A DNA stretch of 64,000 nt from UMGS1889 sp900556055 (GCA_902463265.1 CABQEV010000004.1:62001-126000); one strand, 5' to 3'; positions 42,572 through 51,798 are shown, counted from the stretch's first letter. Numbers and translations: made by a program. Notes: generated from the letters alone by a model not told the origin.

Positions 42572-42850
42572 TTACTTAACGTCAACAGCCTCTTTAAGAG
42601 CCTTGCCGGGCTTGAATGCAGGAGCCTTCTTAGCAGGAACTTCCTTCTTTTCCTTAGTTCTGGGGTTGATGGACATCTTAGCCTTTCTGTCGCGTACTTC
42701 AAATGTGCCGAAGCCAACGATCTGAACCTTGTCACCCTTAATGAGTGCATCTGTAACAGCTGCTGTAAAAGCTGCTACTGCCTTTTCTGCATCCTTCTTG
42801 CTGAGCTCGCTCTTTTCAGCTACCGCATTGATTAAATCTGCCTTTGTCAT
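42572..42850 (-). CDS. hup: HU-family DNA-binding protein
   Basis: A 92-residue nucleoid protein: MTKADLINAVAEKSELSKKDAEKAV, KGDKVQIVGFGTFEVRDRKAKMSINPRTKEKKEVPAKKAPAFKPGKALKEAV, with the DNA-intercalating Arg-Asn-Pro-x-Thr region (here INPRT). It bends and compacts DNA. GGAGGT precedes the ATG. Codon use is highly biased, as expected for an abundant protein. It stands between mazG and rqcP and has its own terminator. Confidence 0.97.
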   Translation of the reverse strand: MTKADLINAVAEKSELSKKDAEKAVAAFTAAVTDALIKGDKVQIVGFGTFEVRDRKAKMSINPRTKEKKEVPAKKAPAFKPGKALKEAVDVK

Positions 42851-42873
42851 GTTATTTTACCTCCACAAAATTG

Positions 42874-43662
42874 TTAATTCTTAGCCTTCTGCCAGTAGAC
42901 GTCCAGCTCATCTATGCTAAGGGTTTTCATATCTTTCCCCTGCAGCCTTATAAGATCCTCGGTGCGTTCAAAACGTCCGATAAATTTATCTGTACCTCTG
43001 TAAAGAGCCTCCTCAGCATCTGTTTTGAGAAGTCTTGAAACATTGACAGCCGAGAAAAGAACGTCGCCAATCTCCTCGGAAACGGAATCCCGGTCTCCCG
43101 ATGCAATTGCTGCCCTGAGTTCGGTTATCTCCTCTTCAAGGCGCATCAGCGCTTCATCTGCGGACTCGAAATCCATGCCTGCCCTCGCAGCCCTCTGACC
43201 GACCTTCTGCGCCCTCATAAGCGACGGAAGTGCCGTTGATACGGACTTCAGAGTTTCTGTATATGTTTCCTGACCCTTGGTCTTCTGCTTTATATCATTC
43301 CAGTTTTTCAGCACCTCATCGCTTGTATCGGCCTTAATATCGCCGAACACATGAGGATGCCTTACGATAAGCTTTTTGCATATGCCGTCAACAGCATCGC
43401 CGAAAGCAAATCTTCCCTGTTCCTCCTCGATCCTGCAATGAAAAACTACCTGGAGAAGCACATCTCCGAGTTCCTCTTTGAGAAGCTCGCTGTCATCGGT
43501 ATCGATAGCCTCGACAGCCTCATAGACCTCCTCAATGAAGTCCCTGCGGATCGACTTGTGATCCTGCTCTTTATCCCACGGACAGCCGTTCTCGGAACGA
43601 AGTATCTTCATAATTTCAAGCAGGTCATTGATATCATATTTTTCCTTGAACTCAAATTCCAT
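42874..43662 (-). CDS. mazG: Nucleoside triphosphate pyrophosphohydrolase MazG
   Basis: A 262-residue two-domain MazG that hydrolyses NTPs and dNTPs to monophosphates. The first domain has LRSENGCPWDKEQDHKSIRRDFIEEVYEAVEAID and LKEELGDVLLQVVFH with the metal-binding Glu/Asp set; the second has ALMRLEEEITELRAAI and VSEEIGDVLFSAVNVSRLL. Linker HPHVFGD and NWNDIKQK are typical. AAAGGAG is nine bases before the ATG at 43662. A separate promoter lies upstream. Confidence 0.95.
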   Translation of the reverse strand: MEFEFKEKYDINDLLEIMKILRSENGCPWDKEQDHKSIRRDFIEEVYEAVEAIDTDDSELLKEELGDVLLQVVFHCRIEEEQGRFAFGDAVDGICKKLIVRHPHVFGDIKADTSDEVLKNWNDIKQKTKGQETYTETLKSVSTALPSLMRAQKVGQRAARAGMDFESADEALMRLEEEITELRAAIASGDRDSVSEEIGDVLFSAVNVSRLLKTDAEEALYRGTDKFIGRFERTEDLIRLQGKDMKTLSIDELDVYWQKAKN

Positions 43663-43715
43663 ACCGAAAATCTCCTTTACACACGGCAAATGCCCTTTTA
43701 CGGGGGTACTTTTCT

Positions 43716-43744
43716 ATATTAACCCATCTTGCGGATAAATTCAA
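43716..43744 (-). promoter_or_regulatory. Promoter of the mazG-HU region
   Basis: Minus strand TTGAAT (43744-43739), 17-base spacer, TAATAT (43721-43716), in the 237-base gap between the flippase gene and mazG. Confidence 0.65.
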
Positions 43745-43899
43745 GCTTTTTTTCAATATTTTTATGATTTTAGCATTTTCAACATTCTTTACACTTTTTT
43801 TTCGTTGATTTCTATACAAGCTGAACTGATTTTCTGCCCTGAATTCACCTATTTACGATAAAACCCGTTAGTCCGGTTGTGTAATTTCATGCCATATTT

Positions 43900-45576
43900 T
43901 CATGATGCTGCCAATCCTGTAATGCGGTTTCTGAGATCTTTCTGTGCAAACACTGCCGCAGCATATGCAAGACCGCCCGCCGATACGGACGCAGCAAGCC
44001 TCAGCAGCTCCGAATTCCAGCTTATAAGCATGCTGCACGCATATGCAGCCGCACCGCACAATATCCCCGAAAAAAGTATCCCGCACAAAGGCACAGCTAT
44101 ATCTCCCGGGGATATCCCCGTGCGTCTGCAAAGTATGAACACGGATATAACCGACATTATCCCGTAACATACAGCTGTTGAAACCGCCGCACCCGTTACA
44201 TTAAGCTGAGGTATCGGCACAAGCAGACAGTTAAGCACCAGCTTTACGGCAACTCCAATAAGCATTATGCGCACGGGCATACCCGCCATTCCCGAAGCCT
44301 GCATCACCGAGAAAGCAGGTACAGTCAGCGACAGGAATATAACGCCTGTCCCCAGCACTTCAAGCGGCAGCACGGACAGCGCAGTTTCTGCGGGACGTGA
44401 ACCGAACAGCACATTCAGCACAGGTCCCGCAAGCACGGATATGCCAATTCCCGCAGGCACGGCTACCGCAGCAGCGGCAATAAGCGAATCCGCCGTGCAT
44501 TTTCTGAGCTTTTCCGCATTTTTCTCCGCCCATGCCTCAGCCGCCGACGGTATTATCCCCTTGCCGAACATATTGGTTATCGACGGGATCAGGTTGAATA
44601 TCGTCACCGCAAGCCCCGTAAAGCTGCCGAAAATGAAGTTTGCAATGTTTTCCGCACCCTTTATACCGCCGCATATCTCCGAAAAATAGACGGGATACTT
44701 CGCCGCACTTTTTTCTGTTATGCGGATTATCGTTCCGAGGTCGATAAGCGATGTGAGATTTGTCACCAGCGAGCCTATCGCAACGGGAACGGCGATCTTT
44801 ACGAGCGATCTTACCGTTTCACGGCGGCTTCCGATATGACTGTCAGCCGCAAGTTCGGCGGCAGTTATTCCGTCACCGCAGAGCTTCAGCCTGACCGCAA
44901 GCCATGCAGTGCCGGCTATCCCCGACAGCGTTATGCCCGAAACAGCCGCCGCAGCTGCGACGGAAAGCACACCCTCCTCACGGGACATATCAATATTCAG
45001 AAATGAAAATGTCTCCGCAAATCCGGCAGGATCACTCTCAGCGAACCTAAGCGTCATACGGCATAGTGCAAGTCCGCATACAAGCTTGACCGCACCTTCA
45101 ACAAGCTGCGATAATGCTGTGGGATACATATTTCTCATTCCCTCGAAGCAGCCCCTGTAAACCGCCGTCAGGCACCCTGTAAGCACAGCGGGAGCGATCA
45201 TCAGTACAGCCGGCAGTGCATATTCTGATCCCGCAAAATATCGGCAGAACGGCACAGAAAAAAGCAGCATCACAAGCGATGAAAATATGCCGAGCAGTCC
45301 GAATACTCTGAGTGCGGTCTTCCGTATCTCACGGACGTTACTGTAATGTCCGCAGGCGCAGTTTTCGGCTGTAAGCGCTGCGGCAGCTGTGGGAAGTCCC
45401 GTCACTGACAGCGCATAAACCGGCATAAACACGCCGTATGCGCAGGAAAAATAGCCCATTCCCGTTCCGCCGAGCATATTCGCAAGCGGTATTTTAAAAA
45501 GAGCGCCCAGCACCTTTGCCGCAGCTGCCGATGCCATCAGTATCACCGAACCGTAAAGAAAACCCTGTTTTTTCAT
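43900..45576 (-). CDS. Polysaccharide/lipid-linked oligosaccharide flippase (SpoVB/YabM family)
   Basis: A 558-residue MOP-superfamily membrane protein with about 14 spans: GSVILMASAAAAKVLGALFKIPLANMLGGTGMGYF at the N-terminus, then FMPVYALSVTGLPTAAAALTAENC, FGKGIIPSAAEAWAEKN and VKLVLNCLLVPIPQLNVTGAAVST. Relatives (SpoVB, YabM, MurJ-like) move lipid-linked wall precursors across the membrane. Synteny with mazG and rqcP copies the Bacillus yabM-N-O order. There is no terminator visible after it. Confidence 0.88.
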   Translation of the reverse strand: MKKQGFLYGSVILMASAAAAKVLGALFKIPLANMLGGTGMGYFSCAYGVFMPVYALSVTGLPTAAAALTAENCACGHYSNVREIRKTALRVFGLLGIFSSLVMLLFSVPFCRYFAGSEYALPAVLMIAPAVLTGCLTAVYRGCFEGMRNMYPTALSQLVEGAVKLVCGLALCRMTLRFAESDPAGFAETFSFLNIDMSREEGVLSVAAAAAVSGITLSGIAGTAWLAVRLKLCGDGITAAELAADSHIGSRRETVRSLVKIAVPVAIGSLVTNLTSLIDLGTIIRITEKSAAKYPVYFSEICGGIKGAENIANFIFGSFTGLAVTIFNLIPSITNMFGKGIIPSAAEAWAEKNAEKLRKCTADSLIAAAAVAVPAGIGISVLAGPVLNVLFGSRPAETALSVLPLEVLGTGVIFLSLTVPAFSVMQASGMAGMPVRIMLIGVAVKLVLNCLLVPIPQLNVTGAAVSTAVCYGIMSVISVFILCRRTGISPGDIAVPLCGILFSGILCGAAAYACSMLISWNSELLRLAASVSAGGLAYAAAVFAQKDLRNRITGLAAS

Positions 45577-45599
45577 ATTCGCCCTTCTTTTTCGGATAA

Positions 45600-45723
45600 T
45601 TTTACCTTGTGATATGCACCGCTTCTGCCTAAAGCCGCAGCCCTTGACATGACCACCGCAAAGCTCTCACGCAGGATAGCATCACGCCCCGAACCAAGTG
45701 TGTCCCACGCCGATATAATGCCC
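45600..45723. repeat. Intergenic repeat element, copy B
   Basis: The left end TTTTACCTTGTGATATGC and right end CACGCCGATATAATGCCC are spaced exactly as in copies A and C (106 bases from first base to CACGCC). The five-prime flank TTTTCGGATAA is also shared with copy C. It lies in the 405-base gap between the flippase gene (minus) and an aminotransferase gene (plus). Confidence 0.7.
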
Positions 45724-45779
45724 GCATTTTTCTCCGCCAAAACAAGCACCGTGCGGCATTATATCCGCATGGGACACAC
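45698..45779. repeat. Large inverted repeat extending repeat copy B
   Basis: The left arm 45698-45726 and right arm 45752-45779 are inverted copies of about 28 bases with only two mismatches and one extra base; both contain GATATAATGC. The 25-base loop separates them. The left arm is the conserved right end of the repeat element, so an inverted second copy of that end follows it here only. Confidence 0.75.
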
Positions 45780-45914
45780 AAAACCTTGTGCGGCTGACTA
45801 TACTTACAGCAGAACTTTAGTCACGGTACGGACAAAAGCTGCGGAAATTTGCTTTTTTGTTCATTTCAGCAAAGTAAAATAATCCGAAACAGTATTTTAC
45901 AGTTCAATTTTATG

Positions 45915-45943
45915 TTGCTATTTTCAGAAATATGTGTTATAAT
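45915..45943 (+). promoter_or_regulatory. Promoter of the aminotransferase-trpS pair
   Basis: TTGCTA (45915-45920), 17-base spacer, TATAAT (45938-45943), 39 bases before the ATG. Confidence 0.8.
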
Positions 45944-45981
45944 AAGTGTGTATTTTAGATTTCTGAAAGGACGGACCTTAC

Positions 45982-47175
45982 ATGAATTACGTATTTTCCG
46001 AAAAGGTTTCACATCTTCAGGCTTCGGCTATCAGAGAGATACTCAAATTTACAGTCGATCCCGAGGTTATTTCTTTTGCTGCGGGAAACCCCGCTCCCGA
46101 AACGTTCCCCGTCAAGGAAGTTAAAGAAATTATTGATAGAATAATGTCGGAAAACCCGATAACTGCGCTCCAGTACAGCCTTACGGAGGGTTATACTCCC
46201 CTGCGTGACGTGCTTAAAAAGGATCTCGAGGCTCAGGGCTGCTTTGACCCCGAAACCGATGATCTCATCATCACATCGGGTGCTCAGCAGGCAAACGAGC
46301 TTTCCTGCAAGGTAATGTGCGATGAGGGCGACACGGTAATTACCGAGGCTCCCAGCTTTATCGGAAGCCTTAACTCCTTCAAGTCCTATAACGGACATAT
46401 CGTCGGCGTTCCCCTTGAAAACGACGGCGTTGACCTTAACGCTCTTGAAGACGCACTGAAATCCAACAGGAACGTCAAGCTTATCTATCTTATCCCGAAC
46501 TTCCAGAATCCGACGGGGCTCTGCACAAGCTTTGAAAAGAGAAAGGCTGTTTACGGGCTTGCAAAGAAATACGGCGTTATGATCCTCGAAGATAACCCAT
46601 ACGGAATGACAAGATTTGCAGGCGAGCCTATCCCCTCGATCAAGACGCTTGACAAGGACGGTCTTGTTATCTACTCCGGCACATTCAGCAAGGTCCTCTC
46701 CCCCGGAATCAGAGTCGGCTATGTATGCGCCCCCAAGCCTGTTATCCAGAAGATCGTAGTCTGCAAGCAGGTTTCCGATGTTCACACCAACATTCTTGCG
46801 CAGATGATCTGCCACGAATTCATGACAAAGTACAACTGGTCCGAGCATCTTAAAATGCTTCCCGCCGTTTACAGGAAAAAGTGTGAGCTTATGCTCTCCG
46901 AGATGGATAAGCATTTCTCCAAGAAGATCACATATACACGTCCCGAGGGCGGACTTTTCATCTGGGCTACCCTTCCCGAGGACTGCGATATGCCCGCATT
47001 CTGCAAGAAGGCTGTTTCCGAATATAAGATCGCTGTCGTTCCGGGAAATGCATTCATGATCTCCGAATCCGACAAGACTTCTTCGTTCAGACTCAACTTC
47101 TCCACACCTACCGATGAGCAGATCGTCAAGGGCATCGAGATACTCGGCAAGCTCTCACACGATATGTTCGATTGA
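45982..47175 (+). CDS. PLP-dependent aminotransferase (class I, 2-aminoadipate/aromatic type)
   Basis: A 397-residue fold-type I aminotransferase. ISFAAGNPAPETFP at the N-terminus, TSGAQQANELSCKVM, IYLIPNFQNPTGL with the cofactor-contacting Asn, EDNPYGMTRF (Asp/Tyr), and the Schiff-base Lys in YSGTFSKVLSPGIRVGY; the substrate carboxylate Arg is in SSFRLNFS. The LysN/ARO8-like subgroup uses 2-aminoadipate, aromatic or branched amino acids. It precedes trpS by 18 bases, which may hint at an aromatic substrate, but that is weak. Confidence 0.9.
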   Translation: MNYVFSEKVSHLQASAIREILKFTVDPEVISFAAGNPAPETFPVKEVKEIIDRIMSENPITALQYSLTEGYTPLRDVLKKDLEAQGCFDPETDDLIITSGAQQANELSCKVMCDEGDTVITEAPSFIGSLNSFKSYNGHIVGVPLENDGVDLNALEDALKSNRNVKLIYLIPNFQNPTGLCTSFEKRKAVYGLAKKYGVMILEDNPYGMTRFAGEPIPSIKTLDKDGLVIYSGTFSKVLSPGIRVGYVCAPKPVIQKIVVCKQVSDVHTNILAQMICHEFMTKYNWSEHLKMLPAVYRKKCELMLSEMDKHFSKKITYTRPEGGLFIWATLPEDCDMPAFCKKAVSEYKIAVVPGNAFMISESDKTSSFRLNFSTPTDEQIVKGIEILGKLSHDMFD

Positions 47176-47193
47176 TTGAAAGGAATGATATAA

Positions 47194-48201
47194 ATGTCCG
47201 ATACAGCCGAAAAGAAGATAATTTTCAGCGGGATCCAGCCGACAGGCACATTTACTCTCGGCAATTACATAGGCGCAGTTTCCCATTGGGGAAAGCTCCA
47301 GGACGATTACCGCTGCATCTACTCAATTGTTGATATGCACGCTATCACCGTCCGCCAGGTGCCTGCCGAGCTCAGAAAGCACACTCTCGAAGCATATGCG
47401 CTTATCATGGCATGCGGCGTTGATCCCAAGAAATCCATAGCATTTATCCAGAGCCACAACAGACATCACGCTGAGATGAACTGGATCCTCTCCTGCTCGA
47501 CACAGTTCGGCGAGCTTTCCAGAATGACTCAGTTCAAGGATAAATCGCAGAAGCACCCCGACGATATCAATGCGGGACTTTTCACATATCCCGTGCTTAT
47601 GGCGGGAGATATTCTCCTTTATAACGCCGATCTTGTACCTGTCGGCGTTGACCAGAAGCAGCATCTTGAGCTTGCAAGAAACGTTGCGCAGAGATTTAAC
47701 CAGAGATACGGCGATCTTTTCACCGTTCCCGATGCATATATCCCCAAGGTGGGCGCAAAGGTAATGTCACTCGCAGAGCCTACAAAGAAGATGTCAAAGT
47801 CTGACACCAACCCGAACGGCTGCATCTACATTCTTGACGAACCCGATGTTATCATCAGAAAGTTCAAGAAGGCTGTTACCGACTCCGAAGCATGCGTAAG
47901 ATACGGCGAGGGCAAGGACGGCATCAACAACCTTATGAGCATCTATTCCGTCGTTACAGGCAAGACCAACGAAGAGATCGAGCGTGAGTTTGACGGCAAG
48001 GGCTATGGTGATTTCAAGCTTGCAGTCGGCGAAGCAGTTGCTGACCATCTGAAGCCCGTCCGTGAGAACTACAAGCGTCTTATCGAGGACAAGGCTTACC
48101 TCAAGGAATGCTACACAGCAGGTGCGGAAGCAGCTATGAAGATCTCAGGCAAGACACTTTCCAAGGCTTATCACAAGGTCGGATTTGTTGATTTCAGATA
48201 A
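47194..48201 (+). CDS. trpS: Tryptophanyl-tRNA synthetase
   Basis: A 335-residue class Ic aminoacyl-tRNA synthetase charging tRNA(Trp). The HIGH-type motif is FSGIQPTGTFTLGNYIGA (T-x-G-N form), the KMSKS motif is KKMSKSDTNPNG, and DMHAITV, MAGDILLYNADLVPVGVDQKQHLE are standard. No T-box can fit in the 18-base gap before it; expression comes from the promoter at 45915. Confidence 0.97.
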   Translation: MSDTAEKKIIFSGIQPTGTFTLGNYIGAVSHWGKLQDDYRCIYSIVDMHAITVRQVPAELRKHTLEAYALIMACGVDPKKSIAFIQSHNRHHAEMNWILSCSTQFGELSRMTQFKDKSQKHPDDINAGLFTYPVLMAGDILLYNADLVPVGVDQKQHLELARNVAQRFNQRYGDLFTVPDAYIPKVGAKVMSLAEPTKKMSKSDTNPNGCIYILDEPDVIIRKFKKAVTDSEACVRYGEGKDGINNLMSIYSVVTGKTNEEIEREFDGKGYGDFKLAVGEAVADHLKPVRENYKRLIEDKAYLKECYTAGAEAAMKISGKTLSKAYHKVGFVDFR

Positions 48202-48217
48202 TCTTTCAGCATAAAAT

Positions 48218-48263
48218 AAAAGGATACCGTAAGAGGATTTTCACTTACGGTATCCTTTTTTAT
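48218..48263. terminator. Terminator after trpS
   Basis: A perfect 16-base stem (AAAAGGATACCGTAAG and complement) with a 10-base loop and TTTTTT. It also lies just past the end of the convergent zinc-ribbon gene. Confidence 0.92.
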
Positions 48264-48275
48264 TTGATGAAGCTA

Positions 48276-48737
48276 TCAGCCGTTGTTTTCCCCGTCCTCG
48301 GGCTTTACTACCTCGACGGTTATGTCAGAAGGATCAACTGTCTCAGGCTCGGGATCTGCGGGACGGATCCCGCCTGCGCCGCACTTGCAGCAGAAGATAT
48401 TCTCAGCGGAATTTTCAGCTCCGCATGAAGGACAGTAGATCACGCCCTTAATGCGGGATACCTGCGCACGGATATTCGCAATATTCATGTTCTCGTTTGC
48501 GATCTGCACGAACAGCCCCTCATATCCCTCGGAAGGATTATTTTTGTTTTCCTCATAGAACTTTTTGCCTATCTCAACATAAACATCTCTCATTCTGGAC
48601 TCGCACTGTGAGATCTGATGATTCAGCTTTGTTACTTCGGCAAAGTTTTTTGCCTTGTCAGCAGCGTCCTTTCCTGCCTCAGCAGCTGTTTTTCCTGCAT
48701 CCGAAAGTGTTTTTCCGATCTTGTCAAATACGTTCAT
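48276..48737 (-). CDS. Helical protein with zinc ribbon and acidic tail
   Basis: A 153-residue protein: an amphipathic Ala/Lys/Asp helix (SDAGKTAAEAGKDAADKAKNF), a coiled-coil-like centre, then a zinc ribbon YCPSCGAENSAENIFCCKCG at about residues 102-121 and an acidic tail. It shares this layout with the protein at 24776-25132. Function unknown. Its own ATG follows GGAGG, and the terminator after trpS closes it from the other side. Confidence 0.75.
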   Translation of the reverse strand: MNVFDKIGKTLSDAGKTAAEAGKDAADKAKNFAEVTKLNHQISQCESRMRDVYVEIGKKFYEENKNNPSEGYEGLFVQIANENMNIANIRAQVSRIKGVIYCPSCGAENSAENIFCCKCGAGGIRPADPEPETVDPSDITVEVVKPEDGENNG

Positions 48738-48869
48738 TTTAATTGCCTCCGTTTCAGATTCAGCATATTATACGCTGTATATTATATATTATAGCAACGG
48801 CATATGCAAATGTCAAGAGTTTTTTAACATTTTCACAAGATTTTTTTGATCTTATCACAAAGAAAACGC

Positions 48870-50189
48870 TTAGCAAATATCGGTGTCCCTGACTACTCCG
48901 AGGATAATTCCATCGTCTTCGGGCTTATTTTCGGAATATGACACAGCTGACTCAAACCGCTTTTCTGCCTCGTCAATAACGTTTTTATCGCTGACAGATG
49001 TATACATTCTTGCGATAATATCGCCCTTTTCCGCATGATCGCCTACTGTTTTGGCAAACACTATGCCCGCCGAACTGTCGATATCGCCGCCGATGACCGT
49101 TCTTCCTGCGCCGAGAAGTCCCGATATCCTGCCTGTTTCCTCGCATTTTATGCCGCTTATGAAGCCTGATCTTGCGGCTTTTATCTCAATAATGCTCTGC
49201 GGCTGTCTGAATTTTTTGTAATCATCTATCACGGCTGCGTCGCCGCCCTGTGCGCTTACTGTTCTGCGGAATACGTCAAGCGCACTTCCGCTGCTGAGCG
49301 CGTCATCAGCCATTCTGCGGCATTCTTCGGGAGTTCCTTTTCCCGCCAGATATATCATCTCAGAGGCAAGAACTGCGGATATTTCCCTGAGTCTTTCGTC
49401 TCCGCCGCCTTTCAGAACATCTATCGCCTCCATCACTTCGACGGCGTTTCCGACAGCTTTTCCCAGCGGTCTGTTCATATCCGTCAGGACAGCCGTGCAT
49501 CGTCTGCCTGCGTGTTTGGCTGTTTTTACCATCAGACGTGCAAGCTCTTCGGCATCGGAACGTGACTTCATGAATGCTCCGTCGCCTGTTTTTACATCAA
49601 GAACAATGCCGTCTGCGCCCGTTGCAAGCTTTTTGCTCATTATGCTTGAACAGATCAGAGGTATGCTGTCAACGGCGGAAATGCTGTCTCGCAGTGCATA
49701 CAGCTTTTTATCTGCGGGAACAAGATGTCCCGTCTGACCTGCTACTGCGAAATGTGTTTCGCTCACTATCCTGCGGAACTCATCTGTCGGGAGGGCTGTT
49801 CTGAACCCGGGGACAGACTCCAGCTTGTCGATAGTTCCGCCTGTATGTCCCAGACCTCTGCCTGACATTTTCGGGACATACACGCCGCATGCTGCCGCTA
49901 TCGGGCCTGTGATAAGGGTAGTTTTGTCGCCTACGCCGCCTGTGCTGTGCTTATCGGCTGTAAATCCTCCGAGATCCATTGACAGCACATCTCCTGACTT
50001 TTCCATAGCCAATGTCAGCTCGGCTGTTTCCTTTTCTGTCATGGAATTGAACCATATCGCCATAGTGAGCGCCGCCGCCTGATAATCGGGTATCTCACCG
50101 CTTACGTATCCGTCAATGAAATAGCGGATCTCAGCTTCTGTAAGCTCGCCGCCGCGCTTCTTTTTTGTGATGATATCGTACATATTCAT
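48870..50189 (-). CDS. pdp: Pyrimidine-nucleoside phosphorylase
   Basis: The 439-residue enzyme splits uridine or thymidine with phosphate to the base and (deoxy)ribose 1-phosphate. MYDIITKKKRGGELTEAEI and IPDYQAAALTMAIWFNSM form the N-terminal helical domain; DKHSTGGVGDKTTL is the phosphate-binding signature; SGRGLGHTGGTIDKLES and DVKTGDGAFMKS are catalytic/substrate blocks. GGAG lies nine bases before the ATG. No other nucleoside gene adjoins it. The 170-base gap upstream to the sortase operon shows only a weak terminator hairpin. Confidence 0.95.
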   Translation of the reverse strand: MNMYDIITKKKRGGELTEAEIRYFIDGYVSGEIPDYQAAALTMAIWFNSMTEKETAELTLAMEKSGDVLSMDLGGFTADKHSTGGVGDKTTLITGPIAAACGVYVPKMSGRGLGHTGGTIDKLESVPGFRTALPTDEFRRIVSETHFAVAGQTGHLVPADKKLYALRDSISAVDSIPLICSSIMSKKLATGADGIVLDVKTGDGAFMKSRSDAEELARLMVKTAKHAGRRCTAVLTDMNRPLGKAVGNAVEVMEAIDVLKGGGDERLREISAVLASEMIYLAGKGTPEECRRMADDALSSGSALDVFRRTVSAQGGDAAVIDDYKKFRQPQSIIEIKAARSGFISGIKCEETGRISGLLGAGRTVIGGDIDSSAGIVFAKTVGDHAEKGDIIARMYTSVSDKNVIDEAEKRFESAVSYSENKPEDDGIILGVVRDTDIC

Positions 50190-50295
50190 AGGTCATATCT
50201 CCTTTCGGCTGTGGGGGCAGTATATCCGCGGGAGTGCGAACAGTTGGGCTGCGGGGGAATGCTTTCTGCCCCTTCGCCCCTGCACATAAGCAGAA

Positions 50296-50336
50296 ACCGC
50301 CGCAAAACTGCAAAGGTTTTACAGTCTTACGGCGGT
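50296..50336 (-). terminator. Weak terminator after the SpoIID-like gene
   Basis: Stem ACCGCCG / CGGCGGT with inner pairing ACTG/CAGT; only a short TTT follows on the minus strand. Confidence 0.4.
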
Positions 50337-50359
50337 CTCCTAAGTAAAATAAATAAAAA

Positions 50360-51772
50360 TTACTGAACGGTGATACCTGTAAAGTAGTATTTCAGGATCG
50401 AAACGTAGTCATAGCCCATGTTTGCGAGGATATTTGCGCCGTTCTGACTCATTCCGACGCCGTGACCGTAGCCATAGGTTGTGAATGTGAATACGCCGTC
50501 TGAATAGGCAACGTTGAAGCTTGCAGAGCGGATCTTATAGCCGAACACCTGCTCTCTGAGCTGTCTGCCTGTCAGGGTGAGCGCTCCGTCAACAGTCACT
50601 GTTCCGACGTAATTTCCGTCGATCTTGGAGCTTACGACGATCCAGTTTTCAGGGTTGTCGGAAAGAATTATGCCGAGGGATCTTTCGAGATAGCTTCTAA
50701 CCTCGTCTTCGCTCATCTGCATTGTTCTTCCGTAATTGGGGTCATTTCCCGCATCGAAAGGACAGTCAACGCTTACGAGATACGGTCTGTTTCCGCCCCA
50801 TACATTGGATGAGGATGCAGTTGAGCCTGCTGAAGACGCGCTGTAGCATGCAAGAGCGACCTCGCCGTTATAGTAGCACGCCTGTCCCCACACCTCGGAA
50901 ACGCAGCTTGCTATCTTATCGGGAACTGTATTTGCGAGCAGCACGCTTGGGTACTGGCCGTGCTGATTGTTATGCTTAACATAAGAATATGCTGCGACTG
51001 CCTGTGCCTTTATCGCTTCGGTATTGAAGCTTGTGGATACCTCATTGGCAACGATCTTGCAGACCATAGTGTACGCATCGAGAGTAATGGACGAGCCGTT
51101 TGCTATAACTGTAAGTGTTTCCGCATAGTCAATGGGAGCAACTGTAACATCAGGCTCAGTTTCAAACATTTCGATGTATGTTGTTTCGTCAAAAGGATTA
51201 TAGTCGCCGCCTGCGGGTTCTGCCGCCGGTTCTTCATATGCGGCTGTTTCTGTAAAATACATATCATCCAGCTCATATGCTGTCATTGCCGCTGTATAAT
51301 AGGTTTCAGCCTCAGTTTCGGGAACTGTTTCCGGTGCGGTCTCGGGAGATGTTGTTACCTCTGTAACTGATTCGCCGATCGCTTTATCCGCAGCCGATCT
51401 TACAGTTACGGCTGCCTCCTCCTGCGGGGTATATTCCTCAAGCGGAGAACTCTCATTTGCAAGCGGATCTTCGGAATCATCAGCCATATCCATTGTTATT
51501 ATCTCGGGCTGATCCTCATCATTTGTCTTATCGGGCACCTGCGTTTCCACGCTGACTGTTTCTTCCGGGACAGCTTCATCTGCGTCCTGCGGTATATCAT
51601 AGACCGCATCTTCAGGCTCAGCCTCCGCCTTATCTGCTTCTGCCGATGTTTCTGTGATGCTGTAATCAAGCTCGACATTATCTATCTCACGTACCATGCA
51701 GTTTGCAAATGTATAGAACGCCGCAACTGCGAATACAGCTGTCAGAGCAGTCAGCCTTGACTTATGTTTCAT
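50360..51772 (-). CDS. SpoIID/LytB-domain cell-wall protein
   Basis: A 470-residue secreted or membrane-anchored protein. The N-terminal hydrophobic segment (LTALTAVFAVAAFYTFANC) is followed by about 190 residues of acidic Thr/Ser/Glu/Pro-rich linker, then a SpoIID/LytB domain from about residue 225: CKIVANEVSTSFNTEAIKAQAVAAYSYV, SSAGSTASSSNVWGGNRPYLVSVDCPFD and the late GYGHGVGMSQNGAN. SpoIID is a lytic transglycosylase on peptidoglycan without stem peptides; LytB-type relatives act with amidases. AAAGGAAG is six bases before the ATG at 51772. It is the last gene after four sortases, suggesting a wall-remodelling partner. Confidence 0.85.
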   Translation of the reverse strand: MKHKSRLTALTAVFAVAAFYTFANCMVREIDNVELDYSITETSAEADKAEAEPEDAVYDIPQDADEAVPEETVSVETQVPDKTNDEDQPEIITMDMADDSEDPLANESSPLEEYTPQEEAAVTVRSAADKAIGESVTEVTTSPETAPETVPETEAETYYTAAMTAYELDDMYFTETAAYEEPAAEPAGGDYNPFDETTYIEMFETEPDVTVAPIDYAETLTVIANGSSITLDAYTMVCKIVANEVSTSFNTEAIKAQAVAAYSYVKHNNQHGQYPSVLLANTVPDKIASCVSEVWGQACYYNGEVALACYSASSAGSTASSSNVWGGNRPYLVSVDCPFDAGNDPNYGRTMQMSEDEVRSYLERSLGIILSDNPENWIVVSSKIDGNYVGTVTVDGALTLTGRQLREQVFGYKIRSASFNVAYSDGVFTFTTYGYGHGVGMSQNGANILANMGYDYVSILKYYFTGITVQ

Positions 51773-51798
51773 AAACAACTTCCTTTCATACAGGAAAA

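Noticed and set aside
47176..47193. A T-box leader for trpS
   Set aside because: Only 18 bases separate it from the aminotransferase gene, and no specifier or antiterminator structure is seen in the 405-base region before that gene.
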